DNA of 64,000 nt from assembly GCA_965248735.1 (NCBI GenBank), contig OZ252146.1, forward strand, positions 1,240,001 through 1,304,000, written 5' to 3'. Positions 15,876 through 24,855 of this stretch are shown here, piece after piece. Positions within the stretch are counted from its first letter, which is position 1, and the number at the start of each line of letters is the position of its first letter. Source of the DNA: Aldehydirespirator sp965248735 (GTDB taxonomy: Bacteria; Actinomycetota; Acidimicrobiia; Acidimicrobiales; Aldehydirespiratoraceae). Position numbers and translations under genes: made by a program. The notes under the pieces were generated by a model, which saw only the letters and a program-made list of their open reading frames with translations, was not told the origin of the DNA and did not search any database.

Positions 15876-18551
15876 CTAGCCGGTTGCGGCGAGGTCGGCG
15901 ACCACGTCGGCTAGCAGACTGGACGCACCGAAGCGGAGCCGTTCCGGGGTGAGCCAGTCATCGCCCAGAACCGAGCGCACGATGGCCAGATATCCGAGGG
16001 CGTCGGCCGCGGTGCGCACGCCGCCGGCCACCTTGATCCCGACCGGGCGGCCTCCCGCCGCGCAATGCTCGGCCACCGTGGTGGCCATCGTCAACACTGC
16101 TTGCGGCGACGCGCCCGCGGCGCCCTTGCCGGTGGAGGTCTTGACCATGTCGGCTCCCGCGTCGATGGCCAGCCGCGTCGCCTCGGCGACCGAGGAGGCC
16201 GAGCCGAGCTCGCACACCTCCAGTATCACCTTGAAGTGGGCAGCGCCCGCGGCCTCCCGCAGCGCCCGCAACTCCCCGGCGGCGAGGTCGGCCCGGCCCG
16301 ACAGGAAGACGGAGCGGTTCAGTACGGTGTCGATCTCCTGCGCGCCGGCGGCCACTGCCGCCCTCACCTCGGCCACCTTGACCTCCAGCGGCGACAGCCC
16401 GCTCGGGAAGGCCCCGGCCACGCTGGCCACCGCCACCGGCGTGCCGGCCAGCAGCTCGGCGGCCAGGCCCGCCAGCGAGGGGTGGACGCACACCGCGGCC
16501 ACCGGGCCCAAAGTGGGATCGGCCGGGTCGGGGCGCAGCGCCTGGGAGCACAGCGCCCGGATCCGCCCCGGCGTGTCATCGCCCTCCAGGGTGGTCAGGT
16601 CGGTGCAGCGCACGACCAGCCGCAAATCGTCGACTCGGGTCTCGTCCGCGGAGTCCGCGGTCACTACGCGGGCCGCGGCATCGCCCGTCGCGGCATCGCC
16701 CGTCGCGGTATCGCCCGTCGCGGTATCGTCCGTCGCGGTATCGTCCGTCGCGGTATCGCCCGTCGCGGCCAGGGCGCGGTCGCGTCCGTGCCGCTCGGGA
16801 TCGGCCACATGCCGGACAGCCGCGTCCAGCAACGCCGCGATCCTCGTTCTGGCCTCGCCCCGGGCTGAGCGCAGCCCCGTGCCGCGGTCGTCGTCGCCGT
16901 CGCCCAGGACGACGACCGCCTCGGCGTAGACCTTCATCTTCGGCTCGGTCCCGCTGGGTCTGACAATCACCCTGGCCTCCATCCCGAAGAGCTCGAGCAC
17001 CACAACATCCGCGGGCGGCAGGTGCGAGCCCCCCGCGGCGAGGTCGTGCACCGCGGTCACCGCGGCTCCCGCCAACTCTGCCGGTGGAGCGTCGCGCAGA
17101 GCAGCCATGGCCATTTTCATCGGCTGCTGGTTGCCGACGGCCGACTCGAAGCGGACTGAGCGCTGCCCGGTGGCATGCACACCGTGGCGGCGATGAAGGT
17201 CGTCGAGGAGGTCGCCCAAGGTCCGTTCCTCGCTCTTGAGGGCGGCGACGAGCTCGGCCATCACCAACGCGGCGCCGATGCCGTCCTTGTCCCTCACCAC
17301 CTCGCCCACCGCGCAGCCGAGCGCGTCCTCATAGCCCAACACCAGATCGTGGCTGGCGGCCCGCTGCGAATGGGCCTGCATGATCCACTTGAAGCCGGTG
17401 AGTGTCTCGATCCAGTCAGCGTCGTGAGCGGCGGCGATGAGCGGCAGCAGGCGCGACGACACCACCGTGTTGATCACCAGCCTGCGCCGGCCCGTGCCCT
17501 GGTCGGACCCGGCGTCGGACCCGGCCCGCCGAAGCAGATGCTCGGCCAGCAGGCAGCCCGTCTCGTCGCCGGTGAGCAGCCGCCACCGCCCGCCCTCGGG
17601 CACCGCCACCGCCAGGCGGTCGGCGTCGGGATCGTGGGCCAGGGCCACGTCCGCGCCGGTGTCGGCAGCCAGCGCCAGCAGCTGATCGACAACGCCGGTC
17701 TCCTCGGGGTTCGGGAACGGGGCGGTGGGGAAGTCGGGATCGGGTTCGGCCTGCTCGGCCACCACTGCGGGCGGATCGAACCCGGCGCGGGACACGGCCC
17801 GCAGGAACGTCTCGGCCCCCACGCCGTGAAGCGGCGTGTAGGCCATGCGCACCGAGCGGGGTCCGCCCGGCACCACCAGCCCCACCACCGCGTCCACGTA
17901 GGCCTCCACCAGGTCGTCGCCGGCGGTCTCGATACCGATCGCGCCGTCGGATGCCAGATCGGACCCGGCCAGCGGCGCGGTCCGGTCGATGATCTGGCTG
18001 ATCTCCGTGTCGATCGGCGGGACGAGCTGGCGGCCGCCCCGCCAGTAGACCTTGTAGCCGTTGTCGGAGCGCGGGTTGTGGCTGGCCGTCACCATCACCC
18101 CGGCCGACGCGTCGAGGTGCTTCACCGCGAAGGCCAGCACCGGTGTGGGCATCGGCCCGGGCAGCACCTCCACCCGGATTCCGCGGGCGGCCAGCACCCG
18201 GGCCGTGTCGGTGGCGAAGACGTGGCTTCGGTGGCGGGCGTCGTAGGAGACCACCACCATCGGGCGCTCCTCGCGCTCGGATAGCAGCCGCTCGGCCAGC
18301 GCCGCGGCCACCATCCGCACCAGCACCCGGTTCATCTTCATCGGGCCCGCTCCCATCGGGCCCCGGATGCCCGCGGTCCCGAAGGCGAGCCGTCCCTCGA
18401 ATCGCCGTTCGAGCTCGACGGGGTCACCGGCCAGCAGGGCTTCCAGCTCCGAGCGCGTCTCGGGGTCGGGATCGGCGGCCAACCACTCCTCGGCCCGCCG
18501 GCGCGTCCGGGCCGTCAATTCTGGTGGTTCGCCCTGCGTATGGTCGGCCAC
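15876..18551 (-). CDS. Fusion of an alpha-D-phosphohexomutase/phosphopentomutase and 2-deoxyribose-5-phosphate aldolase
   Basis: An 891-residue two-enzyme polypeptide. Residues 1 to about 585 are a phosphohexomutase-family enzyme: FGTAGIRGPMG, the phosphoserine loop TASHNP (Ser157), the Mg site DPDADR (307-312), the sugar loop GFKWIM, and the phosphate site RPSGTEPKMK. Residues 650-891 are a DeoC aldolase with DMVKTSTGKG (Schiff-base Lys) and GIKVAGGVR (second Lys). Residues 595-624 are six copies of a five-residue ATGDT-like linker. The pair would turn deoxyribose-1-phosphate into deoxyribose-5-phosphate and then glyceraldehyde-3-phosphate plus acetaldehyde, the last steps of deoxynucleoside salvage. 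The mutase is of the long PgmB/ManB-like type that includes phosphopentomutases of this fold. The start is a GTG at 18551. Confidence 0.88.
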   Translation of the reverse strand: MADHTQGEPPELTARTRRRAEEWLAADPDPETRSELEALLAGDPVELERRFEGRLAFGTAGIRGPMGAGPMKMNRVLVRMVAAALAERLLSEREERPMVVVSYDARHRSHVFATDTARVLAARGIRVEVLPGPMPTPVLAFAVKHLDASAGVMVTASHNPRSDNGYKVYWRGGRQLVPPIDTEISQIIDRTAPLAGSDLASDGAIGIETAGDDLVEAYVDAVVGLVVPGGPRSVRMAYTPLHGVGAETFLRAVSRAGFDPPAVVAEQAEPDPDFPTAPFPNPEETGVVDQLLALAADTGADVALAHDPDADRLAVAVPEGGRWRLLTGDETGCLLAEHLLRRAGSDAGSDQGTGRRRLVINTVVSSRLLPLIAAAHDADWIETLTGFKWIMQAHSQRAASHDLVLGYEDALGCAVGEVVRDKDGIGAALVMAELVAALKSEERTLGDLLDDLHRRHGVHATGQRSVRFESAVGNQQPMKMAMAALRDAPPAELAGAAVTAVHDLAAGGSHLPPADVVVLELFGMEARVIVRPSGTEPKMKVYAEAVVVLGDGDDDRGTGLRSARGEARTRIAALLDAAVRHVADPERHGRDRALAATGDTATDDTATDDTATGDTATGDAATGDAAARVVTADSADETRVDDLRLVVRCTDLTTLEGDDTPGRIRALCSQALRPDPADPTLGPVAAVCVHPSLAGLAAELLAGTPVAVASVAGAFPSGLSPLEVKVAEVRAAVAAGAQEIDTVLNRSVFLSGRADLAAGELRALREAAGAAHFKVILEVCELGSASSVAEATRLAIDAGADMVKTSTGKGAAGASPQAVLTMATTVAEHCAAGGRPVGIKVAGGVRTAADALGYLAIVRSVLGDDWLTPERLRFGASSLLADVVADLAATG
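16679..16768. repeat. Six tandem 15-bp repeats inside the mutase-aldolase fusion
   Basis: The unit CATCGCCCGTCGCGG (plus-strand view) is repeated six times with a few substitutions, all in frame. It encodes the Ala-Thr-Gly/Asp-Asp-Thr/Ala linker between the two enzyme domains. Copy number of such a minisatellite can change by slippage without breaking the frame, so linker length may differ between strains. Confidence 0.9.
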
Positions 18552-18608
18552 GGCTGCGAGCTCCCGGCGGCCTGGGTCGCGCCGGCCGTCAATGCCTCAG
18601 ACCCGCCG

Positions 18609-19277
18609 TCAACGCTCCGCGGCCGCGGCCGGTGTCCCCACGGCCTGCTCGAAGGACTCCAGTGCATTGGTTATGTGCTCGCGGATCAACTCCTTGGCGC
18701 AGTCCGCGTTGCCGGAGGCCACCGCGTCGTAAATCGCCTCGTGCTCCTCCCAGGTGATGTCGCCCCGCTCGTCGGTGACCACCGAGAAGACCAGCTCGGT
18801 CTGCTGCCGCAGCGGGTCCAGCACTTGGCGTAGGAAGGGGATCCCGGCGGCCTGCTCCACCGCGATGTGAAAGTCCCGGTGGTAGACGGCGGCCGTGACC
18901 GCGTCCCCCCGCTCCGTTGCGGCCCGGCCGTTCTCCAGGCAGCGCAGGATCTGCCCGATGCTCTCGGGGTCCTGGCGCACGGCGGCCTGCTCCACCGCGT
19001 ATCCCTCCACCAGCATCCTGATCCGCTGGATGTGGTGAACCTCGCACTTGTCGATGGCGCACACGTGGGCGCCCCGCCGGGGCACCACCTCGATCAGGCC
19101 GGTGGCCTCCAGTGATCGCATGGCCTCCCGCACCGGGTTGCGGCTGACTCCCAGGAGCTCGGCGAGCTGGCCCTCGACGAGCCGCTGGCCCGGCTTTAGA
19201 TCCCCGCCGAGGATCATCGAGCGAAGTTGGCCGGCCACAACTTCTCGGAGGGGCTGTTCGCTGTCGTTGTCGCTCAA
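18609..19277 (-). CDS. GntR-family regulator, FadR/FCD subfamily
   Basis: A 222-residue regulator. Residues 8-70 are the GntR winged helix (GDLKPGQRLVEGQLAELLGV, then SRNPVREAMRSLEATGL). The rest is an all-helical FCD effector domain with metal ligands in YHRDFH, HEAIYDAV and REHI. FCD proteins bind organic acids or acyl-CoA. They recognise short palindromes of the TNGTNNNACNA type; the GTATAC palindromes spread over this window have that geometry. The TTG at 19277 is the start, with GGAGG seven bases upstream; an ATG overlapping that site is out of frame. It is divergent from the epimerase and amidohydrolase genes, its most likely local targets. TGTAGACA at 19351-19358 in the shared promoter is a possible degenerate operator. 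Confidence 0.9.
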   Translation of the reverse strand: MSDNDSEQPLREVVAGQLRSMILGGDLKPGQRLVEGQLAELLGVSRNPVREAMRSLEATGLIEVVPRRGAHVCAIDKCEVHHIQRIRMLVEGYAVEQAAVRQDPESIGQILRCLENGRAATERGDAVTAAVYHRDFHIAVEQAAGIPFLRQVLDPLRQQTELVFSVVTDERGDITWEEHEAIYDAVASGNADCAKELIREHITNALESFEQAVGTPAAAAER

Positions 19278-19460
19278 GATCGATCCTCCATCCCCAGCGG
19301 CCGATGTTACATTGCCCGCCCGTCCGATAAGAAACCAGGCGATCCGGCCGTGTAGACAGTCGGGCGCGCTCGGCTGTCCACCGGCCCACGCGGGGCCGCG
19401 CCAGCCGTGGCAAACGTGCGGCGGACCGGCGAGGTGCCGGGCGCCGGAAGGGACACCCCC

Positions 19461-20456
19461 ATGACCACCCTCGTCACCGGCGCAGGCATGATCGGATCGC
19501 TGGCCGCGGCCCGCATCGTCGCTGAGCGCGGCGAGCGTCCCGTCCTCTACGACATCGCCTTCAGCGAGCGCAACCTGGCCGAGCGGCTCGACACCGGTTC
19601 GGTGGACTTGGTGAAGGGCGACATCGGCGACATCGGGGACCTGCTCCGAGCCATCGAGTCCCACGGCGTGGAGCGGATCATCCACACTGCGTCGCTGCTG
19701 ACCCGCGACCTGATCCCCCGGCCGGTCGCGGGCGTGAGGGTGAACGTGATGGGCACCATGAACGTGCTGGAGGCGGCCCGGATAGCGGGCTTGAGCCGGG
19801 TGGTGTTCTGCAGCTCCACGGTGGTGACCATGGGCCGCCGCGGCGTCGCCCCCAAAGACGACACCGTCGAGGATTTCACCCTCAAGGTGGTCAGCGAGTA
19901 CCCGCCGTCGCTGTACGCGTCGATGAAGCTGGCCTCGGAGTGGCTGTGCCACAACTACGCCGACTCCTACGGGCTGGACACGGCGGTGGTCCGCTTCGGG
20001 GGCGCTTTCGGGCCCTGGCACGGGGTGCCCGGCGGCGGGCCCAGCAAGCTGCTCAAGCAGCTCATCGAGTGCGCCCACTTCGGGCGCACCTACCGCATCG
20101 CCCAGACGGACCTGCACCGCCAGGGCATGGACTACACCTACTCCGCCGACGGCGCCCAGGGGTTGGTGCGGGCCGCCTTCGCGCCCCAGGTCCCCAACCG
20201 GGTCTACAACGCCACCATGGGCGAGCTGCACACCATCGCGGAGATCATCTCGCGCATCGAGCAGGCCGCGGGCCGCCCGATCGATCTGGAGATCACCCAG
20301 GAGGACTCGATGACCAAGTACGGCAACCCGACCAGTCCCATGGACCTGACCGCGTCACGCCGCGATCTCGGCTACCTGGTGGAGTACCCGATGGATGTCG
20401 CCGTGGCCGACTACCTGGGCTGGCTCTCGGGCCAGGGGCCCGGCGGGTCCTCTTGA
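19461..20456 (+). CDS. NAD-dependent epimerase/dehydratase (extended SDR)
   Basis: A 331-residue extended short-chain dehydrogenase. TGAGMIG is the nucleotide-binding glycine motif, SSTVV with Ser118/Ser119 and YASMK with Tyr152 and Lys156 complete the catalytic triad. The family acts on nucleotide sugars, but the same fold is used in catabolic loci on other hydroxy or keto substrates. The ATG at 19461 is used because the Rossmann strand starts at once; an upstream GTG in the same frame would add 18 residues of no family character. A second, related protein is encoded at 35811, and both sit near amidohydrolases. The downstream amidohydrolase starts 46 bases after its stop, consistent with an operon. 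Confidence 0.88.
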   Translation: MTTLVTGAGMIGSLAAARIVAERGERPVLYDIAFSERNLAERLDTGSVDLVKGDIGDIGDLLRAIESHGVERIIHTASLLTRDLIPRPVAGVRVNVMGTMNVLEAARIAGLSRVVFCSSTVVTMGRRGVAPKDDTVEDFTLKVVSEYPPSLYASMKLASEWLCHNYADSYGLDTAVVRFGGAFGPWHGVPGGGPSKLLKQLIECAHFGRTYRIAQTDLHRQGMDYTYSADGAQGLVRAAFAPQVPNRVYNATMGELHTIAEIISRIEQAAGRPIDLEITQEDSMTKYGNPTSPMDLTASRRDLGYLVEYPMDVAVADYLGWLSGQGPGGSS

Positions 20457-20502
20457 GCGGGGCGGACCGGCCAGGCGGCCGCGGCGGAGCCGGGTGGCAT
20501 CG

Positions 20503-21603
20503 ATGAGGGTGATCGACGCCGACGGGCACGTGCAGGAGGACTCCTCGGAGATCCTCGAGTACCTGCCTGAGACGTACCGGGAGATGGCCCTGGAGACGCC
20601 CCGCAGCGTGGGCCTCGTCCCGCCGGTGGTGGGGCTGTTCCCGCCGCTCGACCATGTTCACACCAGCTTCCGGCACTCCGCGGCCAGCTTCAACCGGGCC
20701 GGGCGGGTGAGGGCCCCGCAGTGGCGGGAGTTCCTCGACACCGTCGGCATCTCCGCCGCGGTGCTCTACCCGACCGCGGGCCTGTCCATCGGCAGGGTCA
20801 ACTACCCGGAGGTGGCGGTGGCGCTGGCCCGGGCCTACAACGACTGGCTCCGGGACACCCACGCCTCCGCCGACGAGCGGCTCAGCGGGATGGCGCTGCT
20901 GCCGATGCAGGTTCCCGAAGCCGCGGTGGAGGAGCTGCGTCGGGCGGTCACAGAGCTCGGTCTGGTGGGGGCCATGCTGCCCTCCAACGGCCTGAAAGGA
21001 CATCTCGGCTCCCGGGAGTACTGGCCGGTGTACGCCGAGGCCGAGCGGCTCGGCTGCGCCCTGTCGGTGCACGGCGGCTGCCATGCCAACTTCGGCATCG
21101 ACCATCTGGACGTGTGGCCCTTCGTGCATGCCCTGGGCCATCCGTGGGGCCAGATGATCGCGCTTGCGGGGGTCGTCTCCAACGGCCTCCTCGACCGCCA
21201 CCCCGGTCTGCGCATCGCCTTCCTGGAGGGCGGCGTCAACTGGTTCGTCACCTGCCTGGAGCGCTTCGACAACTCCTGGACCGCGTTCAGCCAGCACGAC
21301 CCCGACGGGCGGTTCTGCGCAGTCGAGCCCGGCGGGCGGGTGAGCGACTACGTGCTGGCCCACGCCGACGCCGGGCGCATCTTCGTCGGCTGCGAGGGAG
21401 ACGAGCTGGGGCTGGCCCGCTTCGTGGAACTGGTGGGCAGCGCGTCTCTGGTGTTCTCCTCGGACTTCCCCCACGAGGTCACCGCGGCGAGCTGCCGCCA
21501 CGAGATCGACGAGCTGCTCGAGAACCCGGCCCTGGCCGGCGCCGACAAGCAGGCCATCCTCGCCGGCAACGCCGAGCGCCTCTACGGCCCCCTGTCCCCC
21601 TAG
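20503..21603 (+). CDS. Amidohydrolase_2 family metal-dependent hydrolase or decarboxylase
   Basis: A 366-residue TIM-barrel protein. The N-terminal VIDADGHVQE supplies the first metal ligands (an Asp-Gly-His variant of HxH), LSVHGGCHANFG the barrel His, and FSSDFPHEV the catalytic Asp near the C-terminus. Relatives include aminocarboxymuconate-semialdehyde decarboxylase and resorcylate decarboxylases, so hydrolysis of a C-N bond or non-oxidative decarboxylation is possible. The ATG at 20503 begins the first barrel strand. The C-terminal NAERLYG helix corresponds to the end preserved in the remnant at 695-877, so the remnant belongs to the same broad family. Confidence 0.88.
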   Translation: MRVIDADGHVQEDSSEILEYLPETYREMALETPRSVGLVPPVVGLFPPLDHVHTSFRHSAASFNRAGRVRAPQWREFLDTVGISAAVLYPTAGLSIGRVNYPEVAVALARAYNDWLRDTHASADERLSGMALLPMQVPEAAVEELRRAVTELGLVGAMLPSNGLKGHLGSREYWPVYAEAERLGCALSVHGGCHANFGIDHLDVWPFVHALGHPWGQMIALAGVVSNGLLDRHPGLRIAFLEGGVNWFVTCLERFDNSWTAFSQHDPDGRFCAVEPGGRVSDYVLAHADAGRIFVGCEGDELGLARFVELVGSASLVFSSDFPHEVTAASCRHEIDELLENPALAGADKQAILAGNAERLYGPLSP

Positions 21604-21704
21604 AGGCCGAGCGAATAGGCACGAATCCCCAGCCGACTCCGCAAGGCGCTGAGCGAGGCCGTGGCCCGAGCGGCCCGTGAGCGCAGCGAACAAGAGCGGG
21701 AGAC
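21602..21704 (+). repeat. Dispersed ~100-bp GC-rich intergenic repeat, copy A
   Basis: The copy begins AGAGGCCGAGCG, has a variable middle, then a highly conserved block that includes GTGGCCCGAGCGGCCCGTGA and GCGCAGCGAACAAGAGCGGG. Related copies occur at 23121-23219 (inverted), 33361-33402 (core only), 38433-38535 and 61965-61986 (left end only). It starts two bases before the end of the amidohydrolase gene's TAG region and lies in the gap to the convergent MFS gene. Confidence 0.8.
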
Positions 21705-21749
21705 AAAACGCCGTGCCGCGAGGTGCTCGCAACCTGTTTGCGCTCGCTC

Positions 21750-23069
21750 CTAGCCGTTCTGCGGATTGCGTGTTGCTGGCAAGCGGCTATGCGGCTGCCT
21801 AGCCGGTGGGCCGTGGCCGATGAGGCGGCCGACTACCGCCATCACCGCCGCGGCGGCAGCCGATGTGATGGCGGTGAAGCCCCAGGCCCAGGCGTAGCCG
21901 GCCGCCTCCACCAGCAGGCCGAACAGCAGTGGGCCGCACACCGCCCCTGTGAAGCTGCCGGTCATGGTGATGCCGGTGGCCGCGCCCGGCGCCGACGGGT
22001 TCGACCGCACCACGGCCAGATGGAACAGCCCCGGCCAGGCGAAGGACGTCGCGAAGGCGAACGGCATGGCTACGAACAACATGGCCTTCGATCCCGCGGA
22101 GAGCCCGACGAAGGCGAGCGCAGCCACCGCGAACATGGCGGTGAGCATGTGCCACGGGCTCAGCGAGCTGCGGTCCGCGCTGGCGCCCATGGCCAGCCGG
22201 GCCGCGATGCCGACCAGGCTCCCGGCCATCAGCAGAACCCCGGCGAGGGCCTCGTCGACGCCGATCTCCACGGTTGACAGCACGAAGAACGCGCTGAGCC
22301 CCATCGAGCCCATGGCCGCCAGGCAGGTCGAGCAGGCCACCGCCACCAGCAGCCGCATGGGAACGTCGGGCCGCGGGCGGTCCGCCGGGCCCTCTTCCGC
22401 CAAGCCGGGTGCGCCCTCGGCTGATGGCGCGGCGCCGAGGGCCGGCACGCCGAGCGACACCGCGAAGGCCAGCAAGCCCCCCAGCACGAAGGCCCAGCTC
22501 CAGCCGATGGTGAGGCCCACCGCGGGCACGGCCAGCCCGGCCAGCAGCGACGCGGTCGGAATGCCCGACTTCTGGATGCCGAGGGCCAGGCCCTGGCGCT
22601 GATCGGACACCCCCCGGGCCACGTAGAGGTTGGCCGCGGGCTGGGCCCACGAGTTGGCCAGCCCGGCCACGGCCACGAAGGCCGTGAGCGCCAGCCAGGA
22701 CCGCCCCAGTGCCCCAGTGGCGACCAGCACTGCGCCAGCCGTGGCCGCGGCCAGGCGCAGTGCCGCGACCGGCCCGATGCGCTCCACCGTCCGGCCGGCC
22801 AACGCCGAGCTCAACACCCCTACGAAGAAGAAGGCGCTGACCGTGATCCCGATCTCGACCTCGCCGATGCCGAGGTCGTCCTGGATCTGCACGGCCAGGG
22901 CGCTGACCAGCGTCGGGGAGAGGTTGGCGGCCGTGGTGACCACCAGGGAGGCCGTCACCAGCGCGGCGAACCCGGCGGTGTGCCCTGAGCGCCCCAGCAG
23001 GCTCGCTGAGCCCGGGGATCCCCCGATCCCAGCAACCGAATCTCGGCCCGGTCCGAAACCGTCTGGCAC
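21750..23069 (-). CDS. Major facilitator superfamily transporter
   Basis: A 439-residue membrane protein with 12 predicted hydrophobic segments in two halves. Family marks include the GRTVERIGPVAALR loop between segments 2 and 3 and the matching GASADRSSLSPW loop in the second half. The substrate cannot be read. It resembles the MFS protein at 53624 in length and layout. The start is a GTG at 23069, which leaves a 30-residue Gly/Ser-rich cytoplasmic tail before the first helix. It is the only minus-strand gene between 19461 and 31262, and it is flanked by inverted copies of the dispersed repeat. Confidence 0.88.
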   Translation of the reverse strand: MPDGFGPGRDSVAGIGGSPGSASLLGRSGHTAGFAALVTASLVVTTAANLSPTLVSALAVQIQDDLGIGEVEIGITVSAFFFVGVLSSALAGRTVERIGPVAALRLAAATAGAVLVATGALGRSWLALTAFVAVAGLANSWAQPAANLYVARGVSDQRQGLALGIQKSGIPTASLLAGLAVPAVGLTIGWSWAFVLGGLLAFAVSLGVPALGAAPSAEGAPGLAEEGPADRPRPDVPMRLLVAVACSTCLAAMGSMGLSAFFVLSTVEIGVDEALAGVLLMAGSLVGIAARLAMGASADRSSLSPWHMLTAMFAVAALAFVGLSAGSKAMLFVAMPFAFATSFAWPGLFHLAVVRSNPSAPGAATGITMTGSFTGAVCGPLLFGLLVEAAGYAWAWGFTAITSAAAAAVMAVVGRLIGHGPPARQPHSRLPATRNPQNG

Positions 23070-23120
23070 TTAGAGGCCCCGCGGGCAGGTGCGAACGCCT
23101 AGCGGTGAAGTGTGGTGCTT

Positions 23121-23219
23121 CCCGCTCTTGTTCGCTGCGCTCACGGGCCGCTCGGGCCACGGCCTCGCTCGGCGCCTCGCGAAGATCCTCATGAACCGCC
23201 GCATATCCGCTCGGCCTCT
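23121..23219 (-). repeat. Dispersed ~100-bp GC-rich intergenic repeat, copy B (inverted)
   Basis: Read on the minus strand this copy matches copy A through the GTGGCCCGAGCGGCCCGTGA block and the GCGAACAAGAGCGGG end, with the AGAGGCCGAGCGGATA left end. With copy A it frames the MFS gene as inverted repeats about 1.4 kb apart. It occupies most of the 279-bp gap before the aldehyde dehydrogenase gene. Confidence 0.8.
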
Positions 23220-23276
23220 CGGCGCCGTCCTCTCGTTGGCAAGTTTCGAACCGGTCGGCCTAGGGTATATGGCGTC

Positions 23277-23286
23277 CTGTATACAA
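23277..23286. promoter_or_regulatory. CTGTATACAA palindrome ahead of the aldehyde dehydrogenase operon
   Basis: CTGTATACAA lies 62 bases before the start codon of the first aldehyde dehydrogenase gene. It is one of eight KGTATACM sites found in leaders of this window. Either a GntR/FCD operator or a -10 element (TATACA) would explain it; the near-symmetry favours a protein-binding site. Confidence 0.5.
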
Positions 23287-23348
23287 AGGCGCGGTCGTGC
23301 GCGGCGCGCCCGCCTCGCGGGTGAAGCGCATGCTCCCGGAGGCACACC

Positions 23349-24803
23349 ATGACGCTGATACCCGCTCGGATCACCGTGGACGGCAGTGGCGACGCCGATG
23401 AGGTCGGCATCCTGATCGACGGCGCCATCAGGCCCGGCTCGGGCCCCGAGCAGAAGCTGGTCAGCCGCAGCGACGGCCGCGTGCTGGCGGTGGTGCGCAC
23501 CGCCGGACCCGACGATGTGCGCATCGCCTACCGGGCGGCCGCGGAGGCGGCGCCGTCGTGGGCCGCCACCGGCCCCGCGGCCCGAGCCGAGGTGCTCCAC
23601 CGGGCCGCCGCGCTGTTCCGGGAGCGGGCCGAGGAGCTGGCGCCGGTCATCTCCGCCGACATGGGCAAGCCGGCCTCGGAGGCCATCGTCGAGGTGGCCA
23701 AGGGAGCGGCCGTGCTCGACTACTACGCCGAGCTGGGCTACCGGAGGCTGGGCGCCACCTTCTCCACGGACTTCGACGAGGACATATTCACCCTCATCGA
23801 GCCGCTGGGAGTGGTGGCCCTCATCACGCCCTGGAACTTCCCGTTCACGATCCCAATCCGCAAGCTGTCGGCCGCGCTGGCCGCGGGCAACGCGGTGGTC
23901 TTCAAGCCGTCCACCAACGCGGGCATCACCGGTCTGATGATCGCAACCACCCTGCTCGACGCCGGCCTGCCCGCGGGCCTCATCCAGGCAACCATCGGCC
24001 GCAGCTCGGTGATCGAGAAGGCTCTGCTGGAGGCGCCCGAGCTCGATGGCGTGAGCCTGACGGGCTCTTATGAGGCGGCCGAGGCCATCAGGCGGCGGCT
24101 GCGGGTGGAGGTGCCGTTCCAGGCCGAGCTGGGCGGCAAGAACACCATCGTGGTGTGGTTCGACGCCGACCTCGCCAAGGCGGCGGACATCATCGTGGCC
24201 TCCAGCTTCCGCAACAACGGCCAGATCTGCACCGCGGCCGGCCGGCTGCTCGTGCACACCGACGTCTACGACGATCTGCTGGAGCTGCTGTCGGGGAGGG
24301 TGCGGACCATGACCGACACGTCAGGGAGCGACGAGATCGGGATCCTGGTCAGCGACGGCGAGGCTGGCCGCGTGGAGGAATACGTGTCGCTGGCCGACCA
24401 GGAGGCCCGCGACGTGGTCCGCCCCGAGCCCGACGGCTGGCGCGACGGCAGGGTGGCGCCGGCGGTGCTGGTGGATCCCGACACGGGCCCGCTCACCACC
24501 GAGGAGATCTTCGGCCCGGTGGTCACCTTCGAGGCGATCAGCGACATCGACGAGGCCGTGGCCAAGGCCAACGCCACCGCCTACGGGCTCACTTCCGGCA
24601 TCGTCACCGGCGACGTCGCGGTGGCCCGCCGCTTCTGGAAGGGCTCCCACGCGGGCACGGTCAAGGTCAACTCGCCCCTGACCGGCGTCCCCTTCCATGT
24701 GCCCTTCGAGGGTTACGGACACTCCGGGGCAGGCTGGGCCGAGGGCGGCGAGTCGTCTCTGGACTTCTTCACCCGCACCAAGACCGTGTTCCTGCGCTCC
24801 TAG
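23349..24803 (+). CDS. Aldehyde dehydrogenase family protein
   Basis: A 484-residue NAD(P)+-dependent aldehyde dehydrogenase. The catalytic Cys lies in NNGQICTAAGRLLV and the general-base Glu in QAELGGKN; ITPWNFPFTIPI and FKPSTNAG form the cofactor site. Members of this branch oxidise aliphatic or semialdehyde substrates to acids. GGAGGC is eight bases upstream of the ATG at 23349, and a GTATAC palindrome lies in the leader. It opens a four-gene plus-strand run (this gene, the diiron protein, a second aldehyde dehydrogenase and an MFS carrier), which suggests a shared pathway with two aldehyde intermediates. Confidence 0.93.
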   Translation: MTLIPARITVDGSGDADEVGILIDGAIRPGSGPEQKLVSRSDGRVLAVVRTAGPDDVRIAYRAAAEAAPSWAATGPAARAEVLHRAAALFRERAEELAPVISADMGKPASEAIVEVAKGAAVLDYYAELGYRRLGATFSTDFDEDIFTLIEPLGVVALITPWNFPFTIPIRKLSAALAAGNAVVFKPSTNAGITGLMIATTLLDAGLPAGLIQATIGRSSVIEKALLEAPELDGVSLTGSYEAAEAIRRRLRVEVPFQAELGGKNTIVVWFDADLAKAADIIVASSFRNNGQICTAAGRLLVHTDVYDDLLELLSGRVRTMTDTSGSDEIGILVSDGEAGRVEEYVSLADQEARDVVRPEPDGWRDGRVAPAVLVDPDTGPLTTEEIFGPVVTFEAISDIDEAVAKANATAYGLTSGIVTGDVAVARRFWKGSHAGTVKVNSPLTGVPFHVPFEGYGHSGAGWAEGGESSLDFFTRTKTVFLRS

Positions 24804-24855
24804 CCGTCCGGCAACCACACCCCGCAACAGACCCACAACAGAAAAGAGGCGTCCA

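Noticed and set aside
16679..16768. Regulatory repeat or recombination site
   Set aside because: It lies wholly inside the mutase-aldolase fusion, keeps frame in every unit, and encodes a plausible linker.
23089..23352. Peptides such as LPLLFAALTGRSGHGLA encoded at several places (near 21700, 23120 and 38500)
   Set aside because: All come from the dispersed GC-rich element read in one frame. They have no conserved start, and the element also occurs as core-only or end-only copies.
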